Positions 1 through 7,534 are shown, counted from the stretch's first letter. The stretch is DNA of 28,770 nt from Candidatus Caldarchaeum sp. (GCA_025058435.1 JANXEM010000008.1:1-28770), one strand, 5' to 3'. Numbers and translations: made by a program. The notes: a model not told the origin generated them from the letters alone.

Positions 1-921
1 AGGCAGATGACGGTAGCTCACCACCCATTTCCTCGCCAACGCAAACTGCTGGAAACACGCGGCGTACCTCATCACATGTGGCCGCCCGTCTACGTCAACC
101 CGGTACATCCTTTGGCCAAAAAGTCCCGCATGCTCCCGGATCGGCTTGCTTTCGAGGCTGAAAAGGTTGGTGCCTTTGACGAAATAGACGGGAAACCTGA
201 GCTCTTTGACGATTTTTGACGCGTAGTCAGATATGAGGTCGTAGACGAGAGCTCCTTCGGGGCCGTAGTGCATGTGGCCGCTATCCGAAAGTTCCTCCCA
301 GTCGATGTTCAGCCGTTTGAGGATTTTGCTGTGTTCCGGCTCCTCGACGACACCGAGATATTTCCCCAGAGCTTCTTTTTCAACCAAGGCCTTAAACTCT
401 TTGGGAACGTCGAGCGAATACACTTCCGACGGCTGATAAAGCCTTCCGTCCGGCGTCAAAATCAAGTAGGTTTTTTCAGCGGCTGGGCCTTGTTTCCGCT
501 GTTCAAGAGTTGCTTGACTGAAGTATCGAGACCTTTCCGCCAGCGGATGGCCTTTGACGCTCAAGGCCAAAGCCTTGTTCCAGCCGAAAGGCGACCGGTG
601 GACTTCGACGCCGTATTCCAAGCCGGTTTGTTCCATCGTTTTGAGTATTTCGAGGGCGTGTTCGGGCCTTGCAAGCTCTTTCGAAAGATGGGCGAACGGA
701 TACAAAACCAACCGCGGCACCTTCAACCTTTTCATGAATTCTACGGCGTCCGCGACGGCGGCTTTCGCAACCTCTTCGTTGTCATCGGGCTCAACAGAGG
801 TGAGCAATACCAGAGCATCCTCTATCCTCGTCTGCGTCGGAGAAGCTTCTTCCGCGACGGTTGACTCTTTCTTCACGGGCCTGTATTCGACGAAGTCCAC
901 GTGAAGCTCGAGAATTCTCAA
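1..921 (-). CDS. thrS: Threonyl-tRNA synthetase, archaeal type (5' part, runs off the window)
   Basis: The reading frame is open for 307 codons from a TTG at 921 to base 1 with no stop, so the gene continues beyond the window. ThrRS charges tRNA-Thr. The first ~140 residues (starting LRILELHVDFVEYRP) look like the archaeal ThrRS editing domain, which is related to D-aminoacyl-tRNA deacylases and removes mischarged serine. Further on, SKPIREHAGLFGQRMYRVD and RYAACFQQFALARKW match the start of the class II catalytic core, including the Arg and Cys region near motif 2 and the zinc site. Editing and catalytic parts are therefore in one chain, unlike the split ThrRS pairs of some Crenarchaeota. 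The TTG start is chosen because a TATA box (947-954) lies about 29 bp upstream, which fits a leaderless mRNA. Identification is from recalled family sequence and I am confident in it. Confidence 0.93.
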   Translation of the reverse strand, partial: MRILELHVDFVEYRPVKKESTVAEEASPTQTRIEDALVLLTSVEPDDNEEVAKAAVADAVEFMKRLKVPRLVLYPFAHLSKELARPEHALEILKTMEQTGLEYGVEVHRSPFGWNKALALSVKGHPLAERSRYFSQATLEQRKQGPAAEKTYLILTPDGRLYQPSEVYSLDVPKEFKALVEKEALGKYLGVVEEPEHSKILKRLNIDWEELSDSGHMHYGPEGALVYDLISDYASKIVKELRFPVYFVKGTNLFSLESKPIREHAGLFGQRMYRVDVDGRPHVMRYAACFQQFALARKWVVSYRHLP

Positions 922-946
922 ACCCCAAAAACGTCCTTAAACCAAG

Positions 947-954
947 ATATATAA
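947..954 (-). promoter_or_regulatory. TATA box of thrS
   Basis: On the minus strand this reads TTATATAT. Its centre is about 29 bp upstream of the TTG start at 921, the spacing expected if transcription begins at or next to the start codon. Confidence 0.7.
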
Positions 955-1005
955 CCGTCGCCACACAGCCAAGCCGCCCAAGCCCCGAGACCTCCTCAAA
1001 CTTAC

Positions 1006-1941
1006 CTAACGCTTCGCCACATTATCGGCGACGTTCAGCCCAAAACTCGGCAAAGGCCACATCAAAAGCACTTCATATGTCAGCTTCATGCCGTCGCCGG
1101 AACTTCCGCCAGCAAAGAGCTCAAACAAAGACGGCGCCCTCGGCCTTATCCACCGCGTAGGTGTGGTTGGGGAAAGGCCCGCCAACTGCCTCGCTCTGTC
1201 CACCGCGTCGTCGAGCGGGCCGACGGCGTCGACCAACCCAGCCCGGAAAGCCTGAACGCCCAAGTAGGGCCGTGCGGTCAAAACATCTTCCCAGTCTGAG
1301 ACCTTGCCGGACCTATGGGTTCGCACCCTTTCAGCAAACAAATCAGCAATTTCCTTCACAATCGAGTTGAGAATTTCCTTCTCCTCATCCGTCATCTTAC
1401 GCCATTCACTTCCGATATCTTTGTACCGGCCGCTTTTGAAAACTTCGGCCTTCACCCCCAAGTTGGTCATAAGCTCTTCCCAGTTGATCAAAAGACTCAC
1501 AGCACCGACAGAACCGGTCAAAGCCGCCGGAGCTACGATTATTTCTTTGGCGGGAAGAGCGATGTAGTATCCGCCTGATGCACCGTATTCGCTGACGTAG
1601 CTGACCACGACCTTCTTTTCGGCGAGCTTCTTGAGAATGCCGTAAATCTCCTCCGAGGCGACGGCGCTTCCCCCCGGGCTGTTTATCACGACAACGACCG
1701 CTTTCGCGGCCGGGTCTCTCTCAACCCGCGACACAAGGGCTTCAACATCCCGAGGCGTCAACACGTCCCCGGTCAAAAACGCCATCGGCGAATCGGCATA
1801 AGCGATTACGCCTTCGAGGCTGACCAACGCAACATAATCAACTGGAATCGTTTCCACCGGCATCACAAGAGAGGCCGAAACACCGGCAACCACCACAGAG
1901 CCGATAACAATTCCCAGCAGAAACCAAAACCACCATTTCAT
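1006..1941 (-). CDS. sppA: Signal peptide peptidase SppA-type serine protease (family S49), membrane anchored
   Basis: This is a 311-residue single-domain S49 peptidase. SppA enzymes cut leftover signal peptides or membrane protein fragments inside or next to the membrane. An N-terminal hydrophobic segment (about residues 2-27) should anchor it with the protease domain outside. The motif VVVINSPGGS carries the oxyanion glycines. The nucleophile Ser lies in EYGASGGYYIA (about residue 122) and the general-base Lys in KSGRYKDIGS (about residue 174), which gives the Ser-Lys dyad of archaeal and Bacillus-like SppA. The length fits the short form rather than the duplicated E. coli form. An ATG at 1950 is also in frame. 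I prefer 1941 because a TATA-like element (1966-1973) is about 29 bp upstream of it and the membrane anchor then starts at once. It lies head to head with the ferritin gene. Confidence 0.9.
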   Translation of the reverse strand: MKWWFWFLLGIVIGSVVVAGVSASLVMPVETIPVDYVALVSLEGVIAYADSPMAFLTGDVLTPRDVEALVSRVERDPAAKAVVVVINSPGGSAVASEEIYGILKKLAEKKVVVSYVSEYGASGGYYIALPAKEIIVAPAALTGSVGAVSLLINWEELMTNLGVKAEVFKSGRYKDIGSEWRKMTDEEKEILNSIVKEIADLFAERVRTHRSGKVSDWEDVLTARPYLGVQAFRAGLVDAVGPLDDAVDRARQLAGLSPTTPTRWIRPRAPSLFELFAGGSSGDGMKLTYEVLLMWPLPSFGLNVADNVAKR

Positions 1942-2021
1942 AGCATCCATGGTCTGCGGTGTCCAGATTTATGTGTTGGCTGTTCTAACGGGTCTGTGTT
2001 GGAATTAGTTGTTTCGAGAAG

Positions 2022-2028
2022 ATATAAA
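2022..2028 (+). promoter_or_regulatory. TATA box of the Dps-like ferritin gene
   Basis: The sequence ATATAAA is centred 27 bp upstream of the ATG at 2052. It overlaps the earlier in-frame ATG at 2028, which rules that ATG out as the natural start. Confidence 0.75.
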
Positions 2029-2051
2029 TGATTGGGTTAACGTGGAGGGGT

Positions 2052-2534
2052 ATGGGCAAAACAGGTATTGAAATTGTCAAAGTCCCCCTCGAGGAGGTCA
2101 TTTCCGACCTTCTAAAGGCTTACGCGGATGAATGGCTCGCTCACTACCAGTATTGGGTGGCCGCTGTCACGTTGAAGGGCGTCGACGCAGATACTTTCAG
2201 GCCCGTGTTGATGGAGATGTCCGCACACGAGCTGAAGCATGCGGAAAAGCTCGCGAAAAGAATCATCCAGCTCGGCGGCAAGCCGGTTCTTCAGTTTGAG
2301 AAACTGGTGGCGACAAGCGGATGCGGATACATCCCGCCTCCGGAAGACCCCACCAACTACGAACAACTCGTCAAAGACATCCTAAAGGCCGAGCAGTGCG
2401 CGATAAGGTTCTACAGCAAAATGGTTGAAAAATACCGTTTAACAGACGTCGTTACCCATGAAGTTTTCGAAGAACTTCTCGAGGACGAAGTCGAAGACGA
2501 ACAGACTTGGGAAGACTTTCTCGCAAAACTCTGA
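2052..2534 (+). CDS. Dps-like ferritin-superfamily protein (thioferritin/DPSL type)
   Basis: This 160-residue four-helix protein should bind and oxidise iron with peroxide and protect DNA and protein from oxidative damage, probably as a hollow dodecamer in the cytoplasm. Ferroxidase ligands are visible in each helix: Glu in YADEWLAHYQYW, Glu and His in SAHELKHAEKLA, Glu in LKAEQCAIRFY, and Glu residues in EELLEDEVEDEQ. Two cysteines, in SGCGY and AEQCA, are 25 residues apart. That matches the cysteine pair I recall from Sulfolobus DPSL proteins with a bacterioferritin-like metal site. The length also fits that group. The start at 2052 is chosen over an ATG at 2028 because the latter sits on the TATA box. 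A T-rich tract follows the stop. It is transcribed away from sppA and is probably monocistronic. Confidence 0.88.
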   Translation: MGKTGIEIVKVPLEEVISDLLKAYADEWLAHYQYWVAAVTLKGVDADTFRPVLMEMSAHELKHAEKLAKRIIQLGGKPVLQFEKLVATSGCGYIPPPEDPTNYEQLVKDILKAEQCAIRFYSKMVEKYRLTDVVTHEVFEELLEDEVEDEQTWEDFLAKL

Positions 2535-2542
2535 TTCTTTTT
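2535..2542 (+). terminator. T-rich terminator after the ferritin gene
   Basis: The sequence TTCTTTTT begins directly after the stop codon. Archaeal termination commonly uses such oligo-T tracts without a hairpin, and none is evident here. Confidence 0.5.
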
Positions 2543-2552
2543 ATCCACAACC

Positions 2553-2559
2553 TAAATAT
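2553..2559 (+). promoter_or_regulatory. TATA box upstream of hflX
   Basis: The sequence TAAATAT is about 38 bp upstream of the TTG start at 2594. This would give a short leader of about 12 bases for the hflX-PUA-NAC group. Confidence 0.5.
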
Positions 2560-2593
2560 GTTGGCGTAGCGACAGCGAACCGTAGGCGATGGG

Positions 2594-3832
2594 TTGAAGG
2601 TAGCCCTCATACAACGACTTGAAGACTGGTCTGAATACAACCTCGATGAACTCGAGGAACTATGCAAATCCGTCGGCTACCAGCCCGTTTACAAACTCGT
2701 ACAGAAAAGGCCCGCGCATTCAAAATACATGATTGGGCCGGGCAAATTGGAAGAACTGCGCAAAACCGTCAAAAGAATGAACATCGAGAAAATCATCTCT
2801 GAAAATGAGCTGAAGCCCGTCCAAGAATACAACCTCGCCAAAGCGCTTTCGGTTCCGGTGATATCGAGGACTCAGCTTATTCTCGAAACTTTCGCCCAAA
2901 GGGCGGCGTCGACGGAAGCGAAGCTCCAGATTAAGTTGGCCGAGCTTCAGTACGAGCTTTCGAGGGCGAAAGAGAAGGTGCGGCTCGCGAAAAAGGGTGA
3001 GCAGCCGGGGTTCCACGGGTTGGGTGCCTACGAGGCCGACGTTTACTACAACGAGGTCTTTCGACGGATTTCGACGATTAAGGAGAAGCTCCGGGCCATT
3101 AGGCTGCGGAAGACTTTGATGAGGAAGAAAAGAGTCGAAGGCGGTTTTCCGGTCGTGGCTTTGACGGGTTACACCAACGCCGGCAAAACCACTTTGTTCA
3201 ACAGACTTTCGGGGGAAAGCCAACCCGTCAGCCCACAGCTCTTCACCACCCTTTCCACGACGTCGCGCATCGTCGAGTTTAAGGGCCGTAAAGCATACCT
3301 CTCCGACACCGTCGGATTCATCAAAAACCTCCCTCACCTACTCGTCGAATCGTTCCATTCGACTTTGAGCGAATTCATCTACGCCGACCTTCTTCTCCTC
3401 GTCGTCGACGTCAGCGAAACCAAAGACGAAATTGAGACGAAGCTCAACACCTGCCTCAACGTCTTAGACGAAGTCGGGGTCAGAAACGTTCCCCTACTGA
3501 TTGTCTTCAACAAAATAGACCAATCTATCGACTACCGCGTTAAAATCGAGCAAATCAAGGCCGAACATCGGCACGTGGCTGTTTCGGCGAAAACTGGTCA
3601 AAACCTCGACGAGCTGGAAGAAGTTGTCGCGGAGATGATGGGTGGATACGTTAGGCTGAAGGCCCTTCTCGCCGACCGGGAATCCACCTATGAAATTCTT
3701 TCCGAAATAAGAAAGGTTTGCAACGTTTTGAAAATCGAATACGGTGACGGGTCTTTCGAAGTTGACTGCGAAGCCCCTGTCCAGCTCGCTGAAAAAATCA
3801 AAAACATGGCGGTTAACTTTCATGTCGTTTGA
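2594..3832 (+). CDS. hflX: GTPase HflX
   Basis: HflX is a ribosome-associated GTPase. In bacteria it splits stalled or stressed ribosomes, and archaeal members are close homologues. The 412-residue protein has the N-terminal HflX nucleotide-binding-like domain (about 1-105, with SKYMIGPGKLEEL), then the charged coiled-coil linker (about 106-180), then the G domain. G1 is GYTNAGKTT at about 192-200, the G2 region contains TTLSTTSR, G3 is DTVGF at about 238-242, G4 is NKID and G5 is SAKTG. All GTP-binding motifs are intact. Translation starts at a TTG that aligns with the family N-terminus. The stop overlaps the next gene, and NAC follows, so the group is translation-related. The C-terminus has an extra ~60 residues after the G domain. 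Confidence 0.94.
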   Translation: MKVALIQRLEDWSEYNLDELEELCKSVGYQPVYKLVQKRPAHSKYMIGPGKLEELRKTVKRMNIEKIISENELKPVQEYNLAKALSVPVISRTQLILETFAQRAASTEAKLQIKLAELQYELSRAKEKVRLAKKGEQPGFHGLGAYEADVYYNEVFRRISTIKEKLRAIRLRKTLMRKKRVEGGFPVVALTGYTNAGKTTLFNRLSGESQPVSPQLFTTLSTTSRIVEFKGRKAYLSDTVGFIKNLPHLLVESFHSTLSEFIYADLLLLVVDVSETKDEIETKLNTCLNVLDEVGVRNVPLLIVFNKIDQSIDYRVKIEQIKAEHRHVAVSAKTGQNLDELEEVVAEMMGGYVRLKALLADRESTYEILSEIRKVCNVLKIEYGDGSFEVDCEAPVQLAEKIKNMAVNFHVV

Positions 3833-4286
3833 AAAGATGCGGTTGCGTCATGCGAGACAGCTCTTTTCCTTTATTTTCGGTGTCAGCGGTGAAGATTTTT
3901 TACCCGACGACTGCGAAGTTGAAATTTCTCCGGCCACGGGTAAGCTTAGGAGGATTTGGCTTGACGGCAAATGTTTGGCGACGGTGAGGCCTATGGATGG
4001 GATGATTTCTTTGACGGTTGACGGTGGTCGGCGGTTGCTGGGTTTTTTGGATGGTGTTCGTCACATGGTTGTCGTCGACGATAAAGGGGTTAAGCGTGTT
4101 GTTGATGGGTTTGATGTTTCGCCCGCCAACGTTTTGGAAGCAGACCCAGCCATCGTTCCCGGTTCTGAAGTGTTGGTCGTCGACGTTAACCGCCGGCTTG
4201 TGGGTGTGGGAAAAGCCGTTCTTTCGGGCCGTGAAATGACGGGGCTGAAGAGAGGCGTGGCGGTGAAGGTTCGGCATAAGGTTTAA
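3822..4286 (+). CDS. PUA-domain RNA-binding protein
   Basis: This protein of about 154 residues has an alpha/beta N-terminal half and a C-terminal PUA domain (about residues 72-154). The PUA signature is visible as NVLEADPAIVPGSEVLVVD, then LVGVGKAVLSG and RGVAVKVRHKV. PUA domains bind structured RNA such as tRNA or rRNA and are usually found in modification enzymes. No catalytic domain is visible here, so a role as a small RNA-binding or ribosome-assembly factor is inference. The ATG at 3822 overlaps the last codons of hflX. A second ATG at 3837, just after the hflX stop, is an equally possible start. NAC begins 18 bp downstream. To my knowledge a PUA gene next to NAC is seen in other archaea, which supports a shared role around the ribosome. 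Confidence 0.82.
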   Translation: MSFEKMRLRHARQLFSFIFGVSGEDFLPDDCEVEISPATGKLRRIWLDGKCLATVRPMDGMISLTVDGGRRLLGFLDGVRHMVVVDDKGVKRVVDGFDVSPANVLEADPAIVPGSEVLVVDVNRRLVGVGKAVLSGREMTGLKRGVAVKVRHKV

Positions 4287-4304
4287 ACTCTGTTTGCTGG
4301 GTGG

Positions 4305-4682
4305 TTGTTTGAGTTGAAGAGGTTAAGTCCGCGTGAAATGCGCCGTGCCCAGGAACGGATGCTCAAGTCGCTGGGGCTTGACATAGAGGAAATCGGACAA
4401 GCCGACGAAGTCGTGATCAAGCTATCCGACCGCGTCATCGTGTTGAAAGGCCCCAGCGTCCTTGCCGTCAAAACCGGCGGTGAGAAGGTTTTCCAACTGG
4501 TGGGAGGAGAGGTCTCTGAGGAAAAGACGGCCGAACCAGCTCCTGTCTACGTCCCTTCGGATGATGATATTTCCTTGGTCGTAGCCCAGACGGGTGTTTC
4601 CGAAGAGCAGGCAAAGAACGCGTTGTCCCAGTCCGGGGGCGACTTGGCGAAAGCGATTTTGCTTCTCCGTTCAAAAAGATAA
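4305..4682 (+). CDS. nac: Nascent polypeptide-associated complex protein (aNAC)
   Basis: Archaeal NAC binds near the ribosomal exit tunnel as a homodimer and shields new chains. The 125-residue protein has the NAC beta-barrel (about residues 25-70, with ADEVVIKLSDRVIVLKGPSV and EKVFQLVG). A short acidic linker follows, then a C-terminal UBA domain (about 86-125, with DISLVVAQTGVSEEQA and DLAKAILLL). This is the standard two-domain layout and length. The start is a TTG at 4305, followed by a basic N-terminus (RLSPREMRRAQERM) that would contact ribosomal RNA. It closes the hflX-PUA-NAC group. Its 3' end overlaps the 3' end of the convergent regulator gene by about 12 bp. Confidence 0.95.
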   Translation: MFELKRLSPREMRRAQERMLKSLGLDIEEIGQADEVVIKLSDRVIVLKGPSVLAVKTGGEKVFQLVGGEVSEEKTAEPAPVYVPSDDDISLVVAQTGVSEEQAKNALSQSGGDLAKAILLLRSKR

Positions 4683-6251
4683 AACAACCAAGGGTTTTAG
4701 GTCTTTCAAGTTTTCGGCTTCTTTATACGAAACCTTCGCGTAGATGCCTCCTGTGTAGAATTTGTGAATTTCACGGATTTCGGATGCCGTTGTTAGGGAT
4801 GGATTGGATGAATAGGGCTTGTTTTCTGCGAGACGCTCCACTTCTTTCGCTCCGTGCACATGCATGTCAAGCTTCTTCAGCCTTTCAGCGGCTCTGCGAC
4901 TGGATTTGCTGGCCAAAAGCAGAAGATTTTCTTCACTCATCCGCCGGCATTCTTTCGCCGTTTCGGCGATGATTTCAGCCCGGTCGAAACCCGCTTTTTC
5001 AACCAGTTCATCGACGCCGACCAAAGAAACGACAAACCGAAAGTTCTCCAACCTCCAAAACCTTTTGACCGAAACGGCTTTCCCCTCGAAAGCCGCGTTC
5101 AACGCTTCAAGGGACGACCTCAACCCGTCCCAAAACTTCTTTTCAGACGAACCCGACCTCAGAAAAAGGCCCACAAGATTGACCGACCCCTTTCCACAAA
5201 TCGCCGAAGATTCCTCAAACGGATGGCCTTCAGACGAGGCCGGCCGCCGAGCGAAGACAAGGTCGACCTCCTTGACCGACGGAAGCTGAACTTTTTCGAA
5301 GGGAGCGAGAAAATGGAGCCGCCGAACAGACAAACTGTCAGCGTCCACCGATTCAGAAAAATAAACCGAGGCCCTCCGGCTTTTCTCCATAAGACAGTCG
5401 GCGACAAATCCTACCCTTTCCTCCGACAAGACAGCATCCTTCAAAACAGCTTCAAACTCAACGGCCTCAACCTCTTTAACGACGGCCTTCAATTCATCGC
5501 CTTCGTAAATTCTTGAATAAACGCTGAAGGCCCATGTTTCAAGGCCTTCGAAATCAATTTCTCCCAAAAAATATTTTTCAGCGGCTTCGCGTGGAATGAT
5601 TTTGTTCAGCGCGTATTCTCTGAATACCGTGGCCGCCACACTGCTTGTCAAAGCGGTGAAAGAAGGGTTTTTGCCCGTTTCTTCAAGAATTCTGTCGACG
5701 TCTGCTATCGGAAGGCCCAGACGGGTAAGCCGGTTTCTGTACTGTTCCATTCCCTGCTCAAGAAGAAAAGCGTTGACGAACTCCCTGATCAACGGGGCGG
5801 TCAGATGTTCGATTCTCAAATTTTGCAGTCTTTCTTCCACAGCTTTAGCCACCTTGTCAGCTGTTTTGGCGGGCATCCCAGCTTCCTCGACCAAAACCTT
5901 CGATATCCTGTTCCGGTCAAATTCCTCCAAGACCAAATTCGAACGTCTCACCTTGATCCGCTGCGTTTCAGAAAGCGTCCACTTCATCTCCTTCAACATT
6001 TTAACGGTTTGGACGCCTTTGGGAGTCAATTCGTAGAGCTTGCTTTCTTCGTTGACCTGCACCAAACCCGCCGCAAACAGTATTTTGAGGTGGTGGGCGA
6101 ATTTTCCGGAGCCCGTTCGTTTGTCCATCCCCGCCACCCGCATCAATTCGGTGTAGTTCATGGGCTGGTTCTCGAGGCTTCTGAGGATGGCGACTCTGCT
6201 CGGGGAAGAAAGTGATTTGAAAATCTTCATCTCGTCAACGTTTTCACTCAT
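4671..6251 (-). CDS. ArsR-type winged-helix / ATP-cone / degenerate NrdD-like regulator
   Basis: This 526-residue protein has an unusual layout. Residues about 8-90 form an ArsR-like winged helix (SPSRVAILRSLENQP, then KFAHHLKILFAAGLV, then a YELTPKG wing). Residues about 98-185 form an ATP-cone, the nucleotide-sensing module of ribonucleotide reductases and NrdR (EEFDRNRISKVL, then PLIREFVNAFLLEQG and a YRNRLTRLG end). Residues about 195-250 resemble the N-terminus of anaerobic reductase NrdD (FREYALNKIIPREAAEKYFLGEID). Later parts also echo NrdD (GKGSVNLVGLF, then PYSSNP and KFYTGGIYAKV). The C-terminal glycyl-radical and zinc-cysteine region is absent, so reductase activity is unlikely. 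A transcription factor sensing ATP/dATP, perhaps for nucleotide metabolism, is inference. The gene diverges from argF across an 80-bp gap. Domain assignment is by eye: firm for the first two domains and moderate for the rest. Confidence 0.78.
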   Translation of the reverse strand: MSENVDEMKIFKSLSSPSRVAILRSLENQPMNYTELMRVAGMDKRTGSGKFAHHLKILFAAGLVQVNEESKLYELTPKGVQTVKMLKEMKWTLSETQRIKVRRSNLVLEEFDRNRISKVLVEEAGMPAKTADKVAKAVEERLQNLRIEHLTAPLIREFVNAFLLEQGMEQYRNRLTRLGLPIADVDRILEETGKNPSFTALTSSVAATVFREYALNKIIPREAAEKYFLGEIDFEGLETWAFSVYSRIYEGDELKAVVKEVEAVEFEAVLKDAVLSEERVGFVADCLMEKSRRASVYFSESVDADSLSVRRLHFLAPFEKVQLPSVKEVDLVFARRPASSEGHPFEESSAICGKGSVNLVGLFLRSGSSEKKFWDGLRSSLEALNAAFEGKAVSVKRFWRLENFRFVVSLVGVDELVEKAGFDRAEIIAETAKECRRMSEENLLLLASKSSRRAAERLKKLDMHVHGAKEVERLAENKPYSSNPSLTTASEIREIHKFYTGGIYAKVSYKEAENLKDLKPLVVLSF

Positions 6252-6303
6252 GTCCGATGCTGTGATGATGTTGTTTGGCTGGCTTAAGGGCTTATCGTCA
6301 CGG

Positions 6304-6310
6304 TTTAAAA
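6304..6310 (+). promoter_or_regulatory. TATA box of argF
   Basis: The sequence TTTAAAA is centred 26 bp upstream of the ATG at 6333, which is consistent with a leaderless mRNA. Confidence 0.65.
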
Positions 6311-6332
6311 CATACCGTTATCCAGATGTTGC

Positions 6333-7256
6333 ATGGCCAGTGTTCGGCATTTCCTCGAAATCGGCGACGTGACGCCGAAAGAACTCGACGGCATCCTGTC
6401 GATGGCTTTGAAGTGGCGCAAACAAGGCTATCCAAAGACGAAGCCTCTCGCAGGCAAGAACGTGGCTTTGATTTTTCAGAAGCCCTCGACGCGGACAAGG
6501 GTTTCTTTCGAGGCCGCTATCTCCAAACTCGGCGGTAATTCGATGTATTTGAGCGCGAACGAGCTTCAGCTGGGCCGCGGCGAAAGCGTCGAGGATACTG
6601 GGAAGGTTTTGAGCAGGTACGTGGACTGTGTTGTGGCCCGTGTGTTCAGCCACCGTGATTTGATCGAGTTGAGCAAAAACGGAAAAATTCCGGTGGTCAA
6701 CGCCCTCAGCGACCAGCATCATCCCTGCCAAGCCTTGGCCGACACCATGACAATCTACATGTATTCGAAAAAGCCCTACGAAGCCAAGATAGCCTTCGTC
6801 GGAGACGGCAACAACGTCTGCGTCTCGCTGATGCAAGCATGCGCGTCCGCGGGAATAGACATTTCCATCGCTTCGCCGCCGGAATACAGGCCTCCCGAAA
6901 ATGAGGTCAAGAAGGCTCAGAAATCCGCGGAACATACGGGCGCCACAATTGTGTTGACCGACAACCCGGTTGAAGCCGTGAAGGACGCCGACTTTGTCTA
7001 CACCGATGTTTTTGTTTCGATGGGGCAGGAATCCGAAAAAGAGAAGAGGCTGGCCGCTTTCCTTCCACGGTTTCAGGTCAACAGGGAAATGATTGCCCAC
7101 GCCAAGCCAAACGCAAAAATCATGCACAGCATTCCGATGCATCACAACGATGAAGTCACCCCTGAAGTAGCCTACGGCCCTCAGTCGGTCATCTACGACC
7201 AAGCCGAAAACAGGATGCACACAGAAGCGGCTTTGCTCAAGTTCCTGCTCAGGTAG
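6333..7256 (+). CDS. argF: Ornithine carbamoyltransferase
   Basis: This enzyme transfers the carbamoyl group from carbamoyl phosphate to ornithine to make citrulline in arginine synthesis. The 307-residue protein has the carbamoyl-phosphate loop PSTRTR (about 51-56), an ARVFSH segment, the HHPCQALAD motif and the ornithine-specific loop DVFVSMGQE. It also has the C-terminal AENRMH arginine. The SMG loop argues for ornithine over aspartate as the substrate. One difference from the usual family is clear: the HCLP motif, whose Cys contacts ornithine, reads HSIP here (MHSIPMHHNDEVT). The ATG at 6333 follows the TATA box at leaderless spacing, and an out-of-frame ATG lies at 6326. No other arginine gene is adjacent. 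secE follows 43 bp downstream with its own promoter. Confidence 0.92.
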   Translation: MASVRHFLEIGDVTPKELDGILSMALKWRKQGYPKTKPLAGKNVALIFQKPSTRTRVSFEAAISKLGGNSMYLSANELQLGRGESVEDTGKVLSRYVDCVVARVFSHRDLIELSKNGKIPVVNALSDQHHPCQALADTMTIYMYSKKPYEAKIAFVGDGNNVCVSLMQACASAGIDISIASPPEYRPPENEVKKAQKSAEHTGATIVLTDNPVEAVKDADFVYTDVFVSMGQESEKEKRLAAFLPRFQVNREMIAHAKPNAKIMHSIPMHHNDEVTPEVAYGPQSVIYDQAENRMHTEAALLKFLLR

Positions 7257-7269
7257 GGCCGACGAACGG

Positions 7270-7276
7270 TATATTA
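7270..7276 (+). promoter_or_regulatory. TATA box of secE
   Basis: The sequence TATATTA is centred 27 bp upstream of the GTG at 7300. It decides the secE start. Confidence 0.7.
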
Positions 7277-7299
7277 ACATCGACGAATACTTAAAGCCC

Positions 7300-7470
7300 G
7301 TGGGCGTGATAAGCTTCATCAAGTCGGCGGTCACCCTCCTCAAGATGGCGAAAAAACCGACGGCCAAAGAATACAACATCACGTTACGGATAACCCTACT
7401 CGGACTCGCGATAATCGGAACACTTACATTCCTGATCAGGTTTCTGGCCCTCGCTTTCCAGCCGGCCTAA
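7300..7470 (+). CDS. secE: Preprotein translocase subunit SecE (Sec61-gamma)
   Basis: This 56-residue protein is the small clamp subunit of the SecYEG translocon. It opens with an amphipathic cytoplasmic helix (VISFIKSAVTLLKMAKKPTA), then KEYNITLRITLLGLAIIG, and ends in one transmembrane helix (about residues 31-53). The signature of a basic K-P-T/S-x-x-E turn before the membrane helix, seen here as KKPTAKEY, is typical of archaeal SecE. The GTG at 7300 is chosen from the TATA box 27 bp upstream, and a GTG two codons later is the alternative. The gene sits directly before spt5, the order found in most archaea, which supports the call despite its small size. Confidence 0.93.
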   Translation: MGVISFIKSAVTLLKMAKKPTAKEYNITLRITLLGLAIIGTLTFLIRFLALAFQPA

Positions 7471-7486
7471 AGCCCTGTTACTCAAG

Positions 7487-7495
7487 TTTTTATAA
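7487..7495 (+). promoter_or_regulatory. TATA box of spt5
   Basis: The sequence TTTTTATAA lies about 17 bp after the secE stop. Expected initiation is near 7518. That excludes the ATG at 7508 and fits either a leaderless TTG at 7520 or a short leader to the ATG at 7535. Confidence 0.65.
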
Positions 7496-7534
7496 CCGGC
7501 TCGGTAGATGGTAGTCGGCTTGAGCGTAGGTGAG

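Noticed and set aside
268..904. Two plus-strand open frames over the first 900 bases
   Set aside because: The minus strand is continuously open and clearly encodes threonyl-tRNA synthetase; the plus frames have no family resemblance.
4854..5516. Plus-strand open frames of up to 220 codons inside the regulator gene
   Set aside because: They are biased toward Arg, Pro and Phe with no motif, and are antisense to a 526-codon gene with clear domains.
6318..7382. Long minus-strand open frame of 354 codons opposite ornithine carbamoyltransferase
   Set aside because: It mirrors a complete, well-conserved argF and part of secE on the plus strand. It has no recognisable motif, and the GC-rich third positions of the real gene explain the open frame.
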